Part shown: in pieces, positions 17,974-26,069 of the stretch | How the letters are laid out: each line of letters starts with the position of its first letter | How positions within the stretch are numbered: the stretch's first letter is position 1 | The notes under the pieces: generated by a model | What the model was told of the DNA's origin: nothing | Databases searched by the model: none | The model's input: only the letters and a program-made list of their open reading frames with translations | Origin: Halorientalis sp. IM1011 | GTDB taxonomy: Archaea > Halobacteriota > Halobacteria > Halobacteriales > Haloarculaceae | DNA length: 64,000 nucleotides | NCBI RefSeq assembly: GCF_001989615.1 | Contig: NZ_CP019067.1 | Span: 1,798,001-1,862,000, forward strand | Reading direction: 5' to 3' | Translations under genes and position numbers: made by a program

Positions 17974-18941
17974 GCGACGTCCTCGCAGTCACCGAGCACC
18001 GCCGTGGCGAACTGCGCGACGTGAGTCTCGAGATGATCACGGCCGGCCGCGACCTGGCCGACCAGACCGGCGGCGACCTCCACCTCGCCGTCATCAGCGG
18101 CGACGTGGACGACTACGCTTCCCAGGTCAACCGCGAGGGCGTCGACGCCATCCACACCGTCGAGTACGGTGAGGAGTTCAACCACGACGTCTACACGCAG
18201 GCCATCGAGCAGCTCTACGCCGAGGTCGACCCGCAGTACCTGCTGGCACCCAACTCGGTCAACGGGATGGACTACGCCCCGGCCGTCGCCGAGGGCCTCT
18301 CCCTGCCGCTCGTGACCGACGCGGTCGATCTGGAAGCCGACGGTGGCCTCACCGTCACCCGCGAGCAGTACGGTGGCAAGGTCGAGACGACCATCGACGT
18401 CGAGGAGGACCACGCCGCCGTCACGATCCGGCCGGCCGAGTGGCCCGTCGCGGAAGGCGACGGCGACGCCGACGTGTCCGCCTTCGACGCCGACATCGAC
18501 GAGAGCGAGATCAAGTCCACGGTCACCGGCTTCGAGGAGGTCGCCGGCGGCGACGTGGACATCAGCGAGGCGGAGTTCCTCGTCTCGATCGGCCGCGGGA
18601 TCGACGAGGAGGAGAACCTGCCGCTGATCGAGGCGCTGGTCGAGGCGACCGACGCCACGCTGTCCTCGTCCCGTCCGATCGTCGACAACGGCTGGCTGCC
18701 CGCCAACCGGCAGGTCGGCCAGTCCGGGAAGGTCGTCACGCCTGACGTGTACATCGCCATCGGGATCTCCGGGGCGGTCCAGCACGTCGCCGGCATGAAG
18801 GGCAGTGACACCATCGTCGCGATCAACACCGACCCCAACGCGCCCATCTGGGACATCGCCGACTACGGCATCGAAGACGACCTCTTCGAGGTCGTGCCGG
18901 CCCTCATCGAGGAGTTCGGCGGCGAAGCGCCGGACATCTGA
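17970..18941 (+). CDS. etfA: Electron transfer flavoprotein, alpha subunit
   Basis: 323 residues. The C-terminal FAD-binding domain is evident from SSRPIVDNGWLPANRQVGQ, GKVVTPDVYIAIGISGAVQH and NTDPNAPIWDIADYGIEDD, the standard ETF alpha signature. The N-terminal domain makes the dimer with EtfB. Start at ATG 17970 overlaps the etfB stop (ATGA), so expression is coupled. A T-rich stretch at 18958-18963 follows the stop. No ETF:quinone oxidoreductase or FixX gene is adjacent. Confidence 0.93.
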   Translation: MSDVLAVTEHRRGELRDVSLEMITAGRDLADQTGGDLHLAVISGDVDDYASQVNREGVDAIHTVEYGEEFNHDVYTQAIEQLYAEVDPQYLLAPNSVNGMDYAPAVAEGLSLPLVTDAVDLEADGGLTVTREQYGGKVETTIDVEEDHAAVTIRPAEWPVAEGDGDADVSAFDADIDESEIKSTVTGFEEVAGGDVDISEAEFLVSIGRGIDEEENLPLIEALVEATDATLSSSRPIVDNGWLPANRQVGQSGKVVTPDVYIAIGISGAVQHVAGMKGSDTIVAINTDPNAPIWDIADYGIEDDLFEVVPALIEEFGGEAPDI

Positions 18942-18957
18942 TCGGGTAATATCTCCG

Positions 18958-18963
18958 TTTTTT
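18958..18963 (+). terminator. T-run terminator after etfBA
   Basis: Six consecutive T follow the etfA stop by 16 bases in a GC-rich context, the usual form of intrinsic archaeal termination. Confidence 0.45.
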
Positions 18964-18985
18964 CGACGGCCGCGAACGTCGTGAG

Positions 18986-19226
18986 CGGCCGCTTTTTCGC
19001 CCACGTTCACAAGAGCGAAGCTCTTGGGCAGCCCGCCAGAAATCTCTGATTTCTGGGGACGTTTTTGCGCGAGTAGTGCGGGAGCGAAGTCGTTCGAGGG
19101 ACGAAGTCCCTCGTGATGACGAGCGAGCTTCGCTCTCTCGAACCACTCCCGCATACCATGCGAACGGGCACAAAGCGCCCGTGAGCAGACGGTGCCCGGA
19201 GGGCACCCGAGCGGAAAAAGGTGGGG
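18986..19226 (+). repeat. Hairpin-mosaic intergenic element, copy A
   Basis: This 241-base non-coding stretch between etfA and the alcohol dehydrogenase is packed with perfect inverted repeats, most with 3-base loops: 19011-19025 (AAGAGC-gaa-GCTCTT), 19036-19056 (9-bp stem), 19095-19113 (CGAGGGAC-gaa-GTCCCTCG), 19121-19135, 19164-19182 and 19191-19207 (GGTGCCC-gga-GGGCACC). Outer arms GCGGGAG (19078-19084) and CTCCCGC (19146-19152), plus GTTCGAG/CTCGAAC, enclose two of them. Its edges share exact blocks with copy B at 42857-42946: CTTTTTCGCCCACGTT, ACGTTTTTGCGCG and GCGGAAAAAGGTGGG. No protein-coding signal is seen. It could be a structured RNA, a dispersed palindromic element or a regulatory spacer. 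Confidence 0.7.
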
Positions 19227-19387
19227 TGGCGCCGTGCCGGACGTGTAAGTCGGAAACCACGCTTCATTTTTCGCGGATCGCCGTTCACCTGCGACTGCGA
19301 AGCCCTGAGCGGCGGTTTCGGTCCCGCTCGACCGCGGCGCAGAGGTTTCCACCTGACGACAGTTTGGCCGCTCTCGAATCCGGTGTT

Positions 19388-19397
19388 AACCTTTATG
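19388..19397 (+). promoter_or_regulatory. TATA box of the alcohol dehydrogenase gene
   Basis: AACCTTTATG lies 28-37 bases before ATG 19425. The remaining ~160 bases between the hairpin element (ending 19226) and this box hold nothing I recognise beyond a distant GGAAACC/GGTTTCC pair. Confidence 0.6.
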
Positions 19398-19424
19398 CTC
19401 TGATGAGACAACGTATGTTACGTT

Positions 19425-20486
19425 ATGCGCGCAGCAGTCCTCGAGGAACACGGCGAACCGCTCGCGATCAAGGAGGTCGACGCCCCGGACCCGGAGCCAC
19501 ACGGCGTCGTGGTCGAGACGGAGGCCTGCGGGATCTGTCGGAGCGACTGGCACGGCTGGCAGGGCGACTGGGCGTGGCTGGACATCGAGACCGAACAGGG
19601 CCAGATCCTCGGGCACGAGCCCGCGGGACGTGTCGTCTCGGTCGGCGATGAGGTCGAGGGGGTCCGCGAGGGCGATCACGTCGCGATCCCGTTCAACCTC
19701 GGCGACGGGGCCTGTCCGGAGTGTCGGCGCGGCTTCTCGAACACCTGCGAGAACGGCATGCCGCTGGGGTTCGTCAAGCAGGCCCAGGGGGCCTTCGCCG
19801 AAGAGGTCCACGTGCCCTTCGCCGACCACAACGCGGTCGGGCTCCCGGACGGTGTCTCCTCGGTGGACATGGCCGGGCTGGGCTGTCGGTTCATGACCTC
19901 CTTCCACGCGCTGGCCCACCGGGCCGACCTCGCGGCCGGGGACTGGGTGGCCGTTCACGGCTGTGGCGGCGTGGGCCTGTCGGCGGTCCACATCGCCGAC
20001 GCCCTCGGTGGCAACGTCGTGGCCGTCGACCTGAAGGACGAGAAACTGGCCGACGCCGAGGACCTCGGCGCGGTCGAGACGGTCAACGCCGCCGAGACCG
20101 AGGACGTGGCCGGGACCGTGAAGGACATCACCGACGGCGGCGCGGACATCAGCGTCGACGCGCTGGGCGTCGCCGAGACCTGTCGGAACTCCATCCTGAG
20201 CCTGGGGAATCGCGGCCAACACCTCCAGATCGGGTTGACGACCGAGGAGGAGGAGGGGATGGTCGCGGTCCCGACGGACGCGATGGTGATGCAGGAGATC
20301 GAGTTCGTCGGCTCGTTCGGGATGCCGCCGACCCGCTACGACGAGATCTTCCGCATGGTCGCGACGGGGAAACTCGACCCCAGCGCCGTGGTTTCGGAGA
20401 CCGTGGGACTCGAAGACGTCTCGGACAAGCTGGCGGCGATGACGGACTTCGAGACGGACGGGATCCCGGTCGTCGACTCGTTCTGA
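19425..20486 (+). CDS. adh: Zinc-dependent alcohol dehydrogenase (MDR family)
   Basis: 353 residues. The N-terminal catalytic domain has the zinc ligands C-G-I-C-R-S-D (~Cys37) and GHEPAGRVVSVGDEV (~His62). The Rossmann domain carries GCGGVGLSAVHIADALGG (~residues 178-195), binding NAD(P). The structural zinc loop is DGACPECRRGFSNTC: three Cys remain and the first ligand position of the usual four-Cys pattern is Asp. It should oxidise an alcohol or reduce an aldehyde; the substrate is unknown. It is transcribed alone from a clear TATA box, with the hairpin element upstream. Confidence 0.88.
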   Translation: MRAAVLEEHGEPLAIKEVDAPDPEPHGVVVETEACGICRSDWHGWQGDWAWLDIETEQGQILGHEPAGRVVSVGDEVEGVREGDHVAIPFNLGDGACPECRRGFSNTCENGMPLGFVKQAQGAFAEEVHVPFADHNAVGLPDGVSSVDMAGLGCRFMTSFHALAHRADLAAGDWVAVHGCGGVGLSAVHIADALGGNVVAVDLKDEKLADAEDLGAVETVNAAETEDVAGTVKDITDGGADISVDALGVAETCRNSILSLGNRGQHLQIGLTTEEEEGMVAVPTDAMVMQEIEFVGSFGMPPTRYDEIFRMVATGKLDPSAVVSETVGLEDVSDKLAAMTDFETDGIPVVDSF

Positions 20487-20570
20487 GCGGTCGCCACGGT
20501 GGTGAGCGGGCCGTCGCGGGCACGTGCAGGTTCGTCAGCCTCATTGGGCCCTGGTCCTAACGGTCCGCCA

Positions 20571-21413
20571 ATGGAGTATCTGGAGCGCCGACGGGCGCGC
20601 GTCGAGGAGCGGCTGGAGGCGGTCCTCGACGGGGTCGAGCCGGCGGAACTGGCCGACGAACTCGGCCACGTCACGCTCTCGGGGGGCAAGCGCGTCCGGC
20701 CGACGGTGACGGTGCTGGTCTGTGAGTCGCTGGGGGGTGACCCGGCCGACGCGGTCGATTTCGCCGTGGGGGTCGAACTCGTTCACAACGCCTCGCTGGT
20801 GATCGACGACATCATCGACGACTCGGAAGTGCGGCGGGGCGTCCCGAGCGCGTGGGCCGAATACGGCTTCGGCCCGGCGATCATCGCCTCGGACGGCCTG
20901 CTTGGCGAGGCCTTCGCCCTGTTTTCCGGCGACGAGCGGGCGATGCAGGCCGTCTCGGAGTCGCTGGTCGAACTCGGCGAGGGGGAGGCCACGGAACTGG
21001 TCGCCCAGCCGGAAAACGAGGCCGAGTACATGGAACTGGCCCGCCGGAAGACGGGGGCGCTGTTCCGTGCGGCCGCCGAACTGGGCGCGATCGCGGCCGA
21101 CGCCGACGCCTACACGGTCGAGGCGTTCGGGCAGTACGCCGAGCGCGTCGGCATCGCCTTCCAGATGCGCGACGACGTGCTGGACGCGACCGCCGAGGCC
21201 GACGACCTGGGGAAGCCGACGGGCCACGACGCGGAGATGGACCGCCCGTCGCTCGTGCAGGTGACCGACCTCACCCCCGAGGAGGCCAACGAGCGCGCAC
21301 GCGCGATGTCGGACGAGGCACTGGCGTCGCTGTCGACGGTCGACGCCGAGGACTCCGAGGCACTCGCGTATCTGGAGGATCTGGCGGAGTTCGTCGTGGT
21401 CAGAGAGCGATAA
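20571..21413 (+). CDS. idsA: Polyprenyl (geranylgeranyl/farnesyl) diphosphate synthase
   Basis: 280 residues. A trans-prenyl synthase: the first Asp-rich motif is DDIIDD (~residues 77-82, followed by SEVRRG) and the second is FQMRDDVLD (~197-205). GGKRVRP near residue 42 is the isopentenyl diphosphate-binding motif. These enzymes build the C20 chains of archaeal lipids. Start: ATG 20571, since upstream in-frame codons (from 20499) are unlike the family. The length is a little short for the family (about 300-350), with a compact C-terminus. A 45-bp tandem repeat array begins 32 bases after the stop. Confidence 0.88.
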   Translation: MEYLERRRARVEERLEAVLDGVEPAELADELGHVTLSGGKRVRPTVTVLVCESLGGDPADAVDFAVGVELVHNASLVIDDIIDDSEVRRGVPSAWAEYGFGPAIIASDGLLGEAFALFSGDERAMQAVSESLVELGEGEATELVAQPENEAEYMELARRKTGALFRAAAELGAIAADADAYTVEAFGQYAERVGIAFQMRDDVLDATAEADDLGKPTGHDAEMDRPSLVQVTDLTPEEANERARAMSDEALASLSTVDAEDSEALAYLEDLAEFVVVRER

Positions 21414-21445
21414 CGGACGTTCCGTTTCGACCCTCGCTGCTCGCC

Positions 21446-21651
21446 CTCCCCGCTCGCTATTCCGAGGACTCGCTTTCTCACGGGTCGTGCCTCCCCGCTC
21501 GCTATTCCGAGGGCTCGCTTTCTCGCGGGTCGTGCCTCCCCGCTCGCTATTCCGAGGGCTCGCTTTCTCGCGGGTCGTGCCTCCCCGCTCGCTATTCCGA
21601 GGGCTCGCTTTCTCGCGGGTCGTGCCTCCCCGCTCGCTATTCCGAGGACTC
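21446..21651. repeat. 45-bp tandem repeat array (4.6 copies)
   Basis: Four full copies (21446-21490, 21491-21535, 21536-21580, 21581-21625) and a 26-base partial fifth. Copies 2, 3 and 4 look identical; copy 1 and the partial copy differ by single bases (A for G in GAGGACTC; CTCAC for CTCGC in copy 1). The unit starts CTCCCCGCTCGCTATTCCGA. There are no unique spacers, so it is not a CRISPR. Because 45 is divisible by three, the minus strand stays open as a 15-residue repeat (EREKASPRNSERGGT), but I see no start, promoter or coding context for it. It fills the convergent gap between idsA and a HicB-like gene. Confidence 0.9.
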
Positions 21652-21682
21652 ACTGCGTTCGTCCTCGCATCGCTCGCCCTCG

Positions 21683-21931
21683 CTACTGCATGAAATCCGG
21701 AAGGTCCCGCGGATCGGTGACCTCGGCCGGGTTGATTCCGTGGTCTTCGAGGTACGCGACTTCGTCGCCGATCGCCGTGCCGTCGTCGTCGGTGTAGAGC
21801 GCGACGGCTTCGTCGAGGACTTCCAGGGCTTCCTGACGGGTCTCGCCTTGGCTGACGACGCTGGTTTCGACGTCGACCGCGGACCACTCGCCGTCGGCTT
21901 CTTCGATGAGACGGATCTCCCGGCTTGACAT
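21683..21931 (-). CDS. HicB-like protein without adjacent HicA
   Basis: 82 residues: a beta-beta-beta-alpha start (REIRLIEEADGEWSAVDVETSVVSQG) followed by ETRQEALEVLDEAVALYTDDD, the characteristic HicB/UPF0150 fold. In toxin-antitoxin pairs HicB binds and neutralises the small RNase HicA. No HicA-like frame (about 60 residues with a GSH-type motif) is seen on either side. Many haloarchaea carry solitary HicB-like proteins. The C-terminal DNA-binding helix-turn-helix or RHH part is missing; only the partial RNase-H-like fold is present. Confidence 0.72.
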   Translation of the reverse strand: MSSREIRLIEEADGEWSAVDVETSVVSQGETRQEALEVLDEAVALYTDDDGTAIGDEVAYLEDHGINPAEVTDPRDLPDFMQ

Positions 21932-22012
21932 GAGGTGGCATACGACCGGGGGTCGAATAAGCGTTCTGTCGGTATCGGTCGATGACGTCGCCGGGTGGTT
22001 TCGGGCGCCGGC

Positions 22013-23095
22013 TCAGGCCGGGGGCCGATCCGTCTGGACACGGGACTCGACGACGGCGAAGGCGAGCGTGCTGACGAGGCCGAGGATGGTACCGCCGGTG
22101 AGCGTCGCCGCGAGGAAGGAGAGGGAGACCATATCGAGGAAGTAGGCACTCATCCCGTAGAGGACTGCCGAGATGGCGACGACGTAGAACGGGGCGTTGA
22201 GGTAGTGCCACTTGAACTCGCCGGCGAGGAACTCGTCGGTGACGCGGCCGAGACTGGAGGTGATGCCGGCGGCGGCGAACCAGCGGACGGCCCCGTACAC
22301 GAGCGCCGCCGCGACTTCCAGTGCGCCTAACGTCCCGCGGTCGGTCTGGGTGGCCTCCAGCGACTGGACGCCCTCGACGCCGCCGACGAGCAAGAGTGCG
22401 GCGGCGACGACGGAGGTGATAAGCGTCACGCGACCCGCGTAGAACACCGATCGCAGACGGTCGATGGCCGCGTCCAGCGCCCGCTCGACACCCAGCCCGC
22501 GGCCGAGGATGTAGAGCCCGAGCAGCCCGGAGGTCATCCCGAAGACCGCGCCGGGCATCCCGAAGTAGTCGGCGACGATCGCCAGCGGGTAGATCAGAAG
22601 CAGGATGCCGAGGGGGACGAGGATCGTCCCGCGGGTCTCGGGGTCGTCGAGCACCTGCTTGATGGTGTAGTACATCGACTCCAGATCCTGTGCCTGGCGG
22701 ACGACGACGCGCTGGACGCCGTCGATGTAGACTCGCGAGCGGATGACGGGGACGACGCTCTCGTCCTGTGCCCCGTCGGTGACGACGATGGCACGCACGT
22801 CGTCGCTGGCGGAGATGCTCGCGAGCACCGTGTCGACTTCCTCGCCCACCTTGCGATTTGCCGCCACGTCCTTGCCGTCGACGCCGGTCACTGCGGCGAC
22901 TTCGACGTCCTCGTCCTCGATGGAGTTCTGGAGGTGGAGGCCCTCGAAGAGGACGTTCACGTCGGAGTCCTCGGGGTCGGCGGTCGCGAGCGCGACGGCG
23001 GCCTCTTCGACGGCGTCACGGCCGATCACCGGCGTGTCGACGCCGGTCTTGCGTCCGAGGTCGTCGTCGAGGTCCACACACAGGACCAGCAGCAT
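22013..23095 (-). CDS. DUF373 family membrane protein
   Basis: 360 residues. The N-terminal ~150 residues form a soluble domain (LLVLCVDLDDDLGRKTGVDTP, then VRAIVVTDGAQDESVVPVIRSR). The rest has six or so membrane helices (ILVPLGILLLIYPLAIVADYF, ALLLVGGVEG, FYVVAISAVLYGMSAYFL, GTILGLVSTLAFAV). This is the archaeal DUF373 family, conserved across Euryarchaeota with no established function. It is divergent from a radical SAM gene. Start at ATG 23095 agrees with the family opening. Confidence 0.88.
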   Translation of the reverse strand: MLLVLCVDLDDDLGRKTGVDTPVIGRDAVEEAAVALATADPEDSDVNVLFEGLHLQNSIEDEDVEVAAVTGVDGKDVAANRKVGEEVDTVLASISASDDVRAIVVTDGAQDESVVPVIRSRVYIDGVQRVVVRQAQDLESMYYTIKQVLDDPETRGTILVPLGILLLIYPLAIVADYFGMPGAVFGMTSGLLGLYILGRGLGVERALDAAIDRLRSVFYAGRVTLITSVVAAALLLVGGVEGVQSLEATQTDRGTLGALEVAAALVYGAVRWFAAAGITSSLGRVTDEFLAGEFKWHYLNAPFYVVAISAVLYGMSAYFLDMVSLSFLAATLTGGTILGLVSTLAFAVVESRVQTDRPPA

Positions 23096-23200
23096 CAGTG
23101 GCCACTTCGCCGCTGGCGCTTAACAGCTTTTGGGGCCGCGACTCGTCCCGGACGCCTATCGCACGGCTTTTGCCGCTCGACCGGAAAAGGATGGTAACCG

Positions 23201-24193
23201 ATGATCTCGAAGGGCTGTGAACAGTGCGCGGAGGGCGGCAAGCTCGTCCTGTTCGTCTACGGTTACTGCGATCAGCGCGACTGTTTCTACTGCCCGCTCG
23301 GCGAGAACCGCAAGAACGTCACCGACGTGTACGCGAACGAACGCCTCGTCGAGGACGACCAGGACGTGATCGAGGAGGCCGAACGCATGGACGCCCTCGG
23401 TGCGTCCATCACCGGCGGCGAACCACAGGAGGCGATGGAGCGAACGACTCGCTACCTCTCCCTGCTCAAGGAGGAGTACGGCGAGGACTTCCACACCCAC
23501 CTCTACACCGGCATCACGGGCGGCCGCGAGAACATGCGCCGTCTGAGCGAGGCCGGCCTCGACGAGATACGATTCCACCCGCCGTTCGAGCAGTGGGGCG
23601 ACCTCCACGGCACCGAGTGGGAGGACATCCTCTACATCGCCCGGGAGGAAGGCCTCACACCGGCGTTCGAGATTCCCGGCATCCGCCCCGAGACGGAGTT
23701 CCTGGACTTTCTCGACGAGGGCGCAGCCGACTTTTGCAACATCAACGAGTTCGAGATGTCCGACGGCAACTACCGGCGGATGCAGGAAGCAGGCTACGAG
23801 CTGAAAGAGGGCCACATGAGCGCCGTCGAGGACTCCCGCGAGGAGATTCTGGAGGTGATGGGCGACCACGAGAAGGTCTACTTCTGTACCTCCGTCTTCA
23901 AGGACGCCGCCCAGCACCGCCGCCGACTCAAGCGCATGGCCCGGCAGATCCGCCGCTCGTTCGACGAGGTGACCGACGACGGGACGCTCGTCTACGGGAA
24001 GACGTGGGCCGAACCAGAGCGGTTCGAGGCCCTGGGCGTGCCCGAAGAGTTCTACACCGTCAAATCCGACCACGTCGAGGTGGCCTGGTGGCTGTTAGAG
24101 GAGATGATCGAAGACGGCGACCTGGAGAAAGGCGAGATCGTCGAGCAGTACCCGACCTACGACGGGCAGGTCGTCGAGCGGACGCCGGTCTGA
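23201..24193 (+). CDS. Radical SAM protein related to pyruvate formate-lyase activase (COG2108-like)
   Basis: 330 residues. The iron-sulfur cluster motif is YCDQRDCFYCPLG: Cys23-x4-Cys28-x2-Cys31, one residue longer than the classical CxxxCxxC. Two more Cys (Cys6, Cys9 in KGCEQCAEGG) precede it. GGEPQEA matches the SAM-binding GGE motif, and the barrel continues with HTHLYTGITGG and EIRFHPPFEQW. Archaeal proteins of this type (COG2108 in my memory) have no firm function. A TATA is not obvious. The long divergent spacer is shared with DUF373. Confidence 0.85.
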   Translation: MISKGCEQCAEGGKLVLFVYGYCDQRDCFYCPLGENRKNVTDVYANERLVEDDQDVIEEAERMDALGASITGGEPQEAMERTTRYLSLLKEEYGEDFHTHLYTGITGGRENMRRLSEAGLDEIRFHPPFEQWGDLHGTEWEDILYIAREEGLTPAFEIPGIRPETEFLDFLDEGAADFCNINEFEMSDGNYRRMQEAGYELKEGHMSAVEDSREEILEVMGDHEKVYFCTSVFKDAAQHRRRLKRMARQIRRSFDEVTDDGTLVYGKTWAEPERFEALGVPEEFYTVKSDHVEVAWWLLEEMIEDGDLEKGEIVEQYPTYDGQVVERTPV

Positions 24194-24309
24194 CCGGCGC
24201 CCTGCTCACCCGGACGCGAGGCGAAGGCGAGCGTGTGCGCGCCGGCTACCGTGGGCTGCACGGACCCGATCACAGACGATAGCCGTCGGTCTCTTCGGGG
24301 CCGGTCCCC

Positions 24310-26067
24310 TCACACACTCCCGACGGGCGCGGCCTGTCGCGCGGTCTTCGCGGCCGATTTCTCGACGACGAGGTCCTCGAGGACGAGGACGTCCAGCCCC
24401 ATCCCGAAGAAGTCCTTCACCGCCTCGGTCGGCGTCGTGACGATGGGTTCGGCGTGGTCGTTGAACGACGTGTTGAGCAGCACCGGGACCCCGGTGATGT
24501 CGGCGAATTCCGAGATGAGGCGGTGGTATCGGGGATTCTGCCGCTCGTTGACCGTCTGGGGGCGCGTCGTGTCGTCGGCGGGGTGTAAGACCGCCTCGAT
24601 CTCCTCGCGCCTGTCGGGGTCGACGTCGAACGCCGAGATCATGAACGGGGCCGGTTCGCCGTCGACGAGGTAGTCGTCCGCGGCGGCTTCCAGTATCGAG
24701 GGCGCGAAGGGGCGCCACTCCTCGCGGTGTTTCACGAACTGGTTCACGCGGTCGCGGGACTCGGTGGTCCGGGGATCGGCGAGGATACTCCGATTCCCGA
24801 GCGCCCGGGGGCCGAGTTCGAGCCGGCCGTCGAACCACCCGACGAGGTCGCCGTCCGCCAGCCGCTCGGCGACGACGCGCTCGGTGTCCTCGGGTTCGTG
24901 ATACGGGATCTTGTTCGTGTCCAGGCGGTCGCGAATCGCGTCGGTGTCGTACTCCGGGCCGTAGTACACCGTGTCGAGGCGGGGGACGTCTGCGGGGGGT
25001 TGATCGAGCCAGCCCGCGCCCAGGGCGAGGCCGGCGTCGTGTGCCACCGGCTGGATGAAGATGTCGTCGACGGTCTCGGACTCCCGGAGTCGCTTGTTCA
25101 GTTTGCAGTTGAGGGCGACGCCGCCCGCGAGCGCGAGATTGCTGCTCCCCACCGTCCCGGCGTACTCCTCGACGATGTCCAGTACCGTCTCCTCGAGGAG
25201 TTTCTGCGCGGTATAGGCCAGGTCCTTCTCCCACTGGCTGAACGCCTCGGGCGTCTCGACCCGGTCGCGGCCGAATGCAGCCTCCAGGCGACGGACGCCG
25301 TGGCCCGTCCCCCACCGACGGGTGAGTTCTGTGACGTCGTAGTCGACGCCCGGGTCGATCAGCGATCGGAGCGTGCTCTCGATGTCCGGGTTCGCACTCC
25401 CGTAGGGGGCAAGTCCCATCACTTTCCCCTCGCCGTTGAACATGCGATAGCCGAGGTACTCGGTGACGACGGCGAAAAAGAGGCCGAGGCTGTTCGGGTG
25501 TTCGTAGGTCCGGACGCGTTCGAGGCCCCCCGAGTCGCCCTGCCAGACCACTGTCGAGTCGTACTCGCCCTTGGCGTCGACGGTGAGTACGAGCGCATCC
25601 TCGAAGCCCGAGGGGTGGAAGGCGCTGGCCGCGTGACAGGCGTGGTGTGCCCGCGTCTCGATCGGCGGCACCGAATCGCCGAGTGCGGCCAGTCTGGACT
25701 CTATCTCACGCGTCGGGAAGTACCGGCTTTTCACCTGGGTCTTCACGAGGTTCTCGACGGATGCGAGCGTCCGGACTGGGCCGTCCACCCGGACCGCGTC
25801 CCGCACGTAGTGGGGGAGCAGCTTCGACTGGAGAGACGGGTCGTAGGGGAGGAGCACCCGGTCGACGTCCGACAGTGCGAGGTCGCGATGGTCGAGACAC
25901 GCCCGAATCGCCCGTTCCGGGAAGGTGTCGACCGCGTGTTTTTGGCGGGTGAGCCGTTCCTCCTCGATTCCGTAGACGAGACGCCCGTCTTCGAAGAGGG
26001 CGGCGCTCGGGTCGTGCTGTCCGTACAGATCGATCGCCGGCTTGAACGCGAGTACGTAACTGGACAT
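24310..26067 (-). CDS. NodU/CmcH-family carbamoyltransferase
   Basis: 585 residues, the usual length. The N-terminal Kae1-like domain carries IDLYGQHDPSAALFEDG, IEEERLTRQKHA and the metal-binding THAHHACHAASAF-type segment (His cluster at ~residues 140-146, with AHHACHAAS). LALAGGVALNCKLNKRL lies at ~309. The C-terminal YrdC-like domain contains GRLELGPRALGNRSILADPR and REEWRPFAPSIL. These enzymes transfer a carbamoyl group from carbamoyl phosphate, via carbamoyl-adenylate, to a hydroxyl of a sugar or small molecule. It starts two bases after the stop of a Tat lipoprotein gene, so the two are co-translated. Acceptor unknown. Confidence 0.9.
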   Translation of the reverse strand: MSSYVLAFKPAIDLYGQHDPSAALFEDGRLVYGIEEERLTRQKHAVDTFPERAIRACLDHRDLALSDVDRVLLPYDPSLQSKLLPHYVRDAVRVDGPVRTLASVENLVKTQVKSRYFPTREIESRLAALGDSVPPIETRAHHACHAASAFHPSGFEDALVLTVDAKGEYDSTVVWQGDSGGLERVRTYEHPNSLGLFFAVVTEYLGYRMFNGEGKVMGLAPYGSANPDIESTLRSLIDPGVDYDVTELTRRWGTGHGVRRLEAAFGRDRVETPEAFSQWEKDLAYTAQKLLEETVLDIVEEYAGTVGSSNLALAGGVALNCKLNKRLRESETVDDIFIQPVAHDAGLALGAGWLDQPPADVPRLDTVYYGPEYDTDAIRDRLDTNKIPYHEPEDTERVVAERLADGDLVGWFDGRLELGPRALGNRSILADPRTTESRDRVNQFVKHREEWRPFAPSILEAAADDYLVDGEPAPFMISAFDVDPDRREEIEAVLHPADDTTRPQTVNERQNPRYHRLISEFADITGVPVLLNTSFNDHAEPIVTTPTEAVKDFFGMGLDVLVLEDLVVEKSAAKTARQAAPVGSV

Positions 26068-26069
26068 GG

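Noticed and set aside
21446-21651. CRISPR array
   Set aside because: The repeats are directly tandem without unique spacers and no cas gene is near.
20541-22211. 556-codon minus-strand frame spanning idsA, the 45-bp repeats and HicB
   Set aside because: Kept open by GC bias and a repeat period divisible by three. The idsA frame with both Asp-rich motifs is on the other strand; no promoter or start is apparent.
24194-24309. Small gene in the convergent gap between radical SAM and carbamoyltransferase
   Set aside because: No frame with start, stop and plausible composition is present; only spacer.
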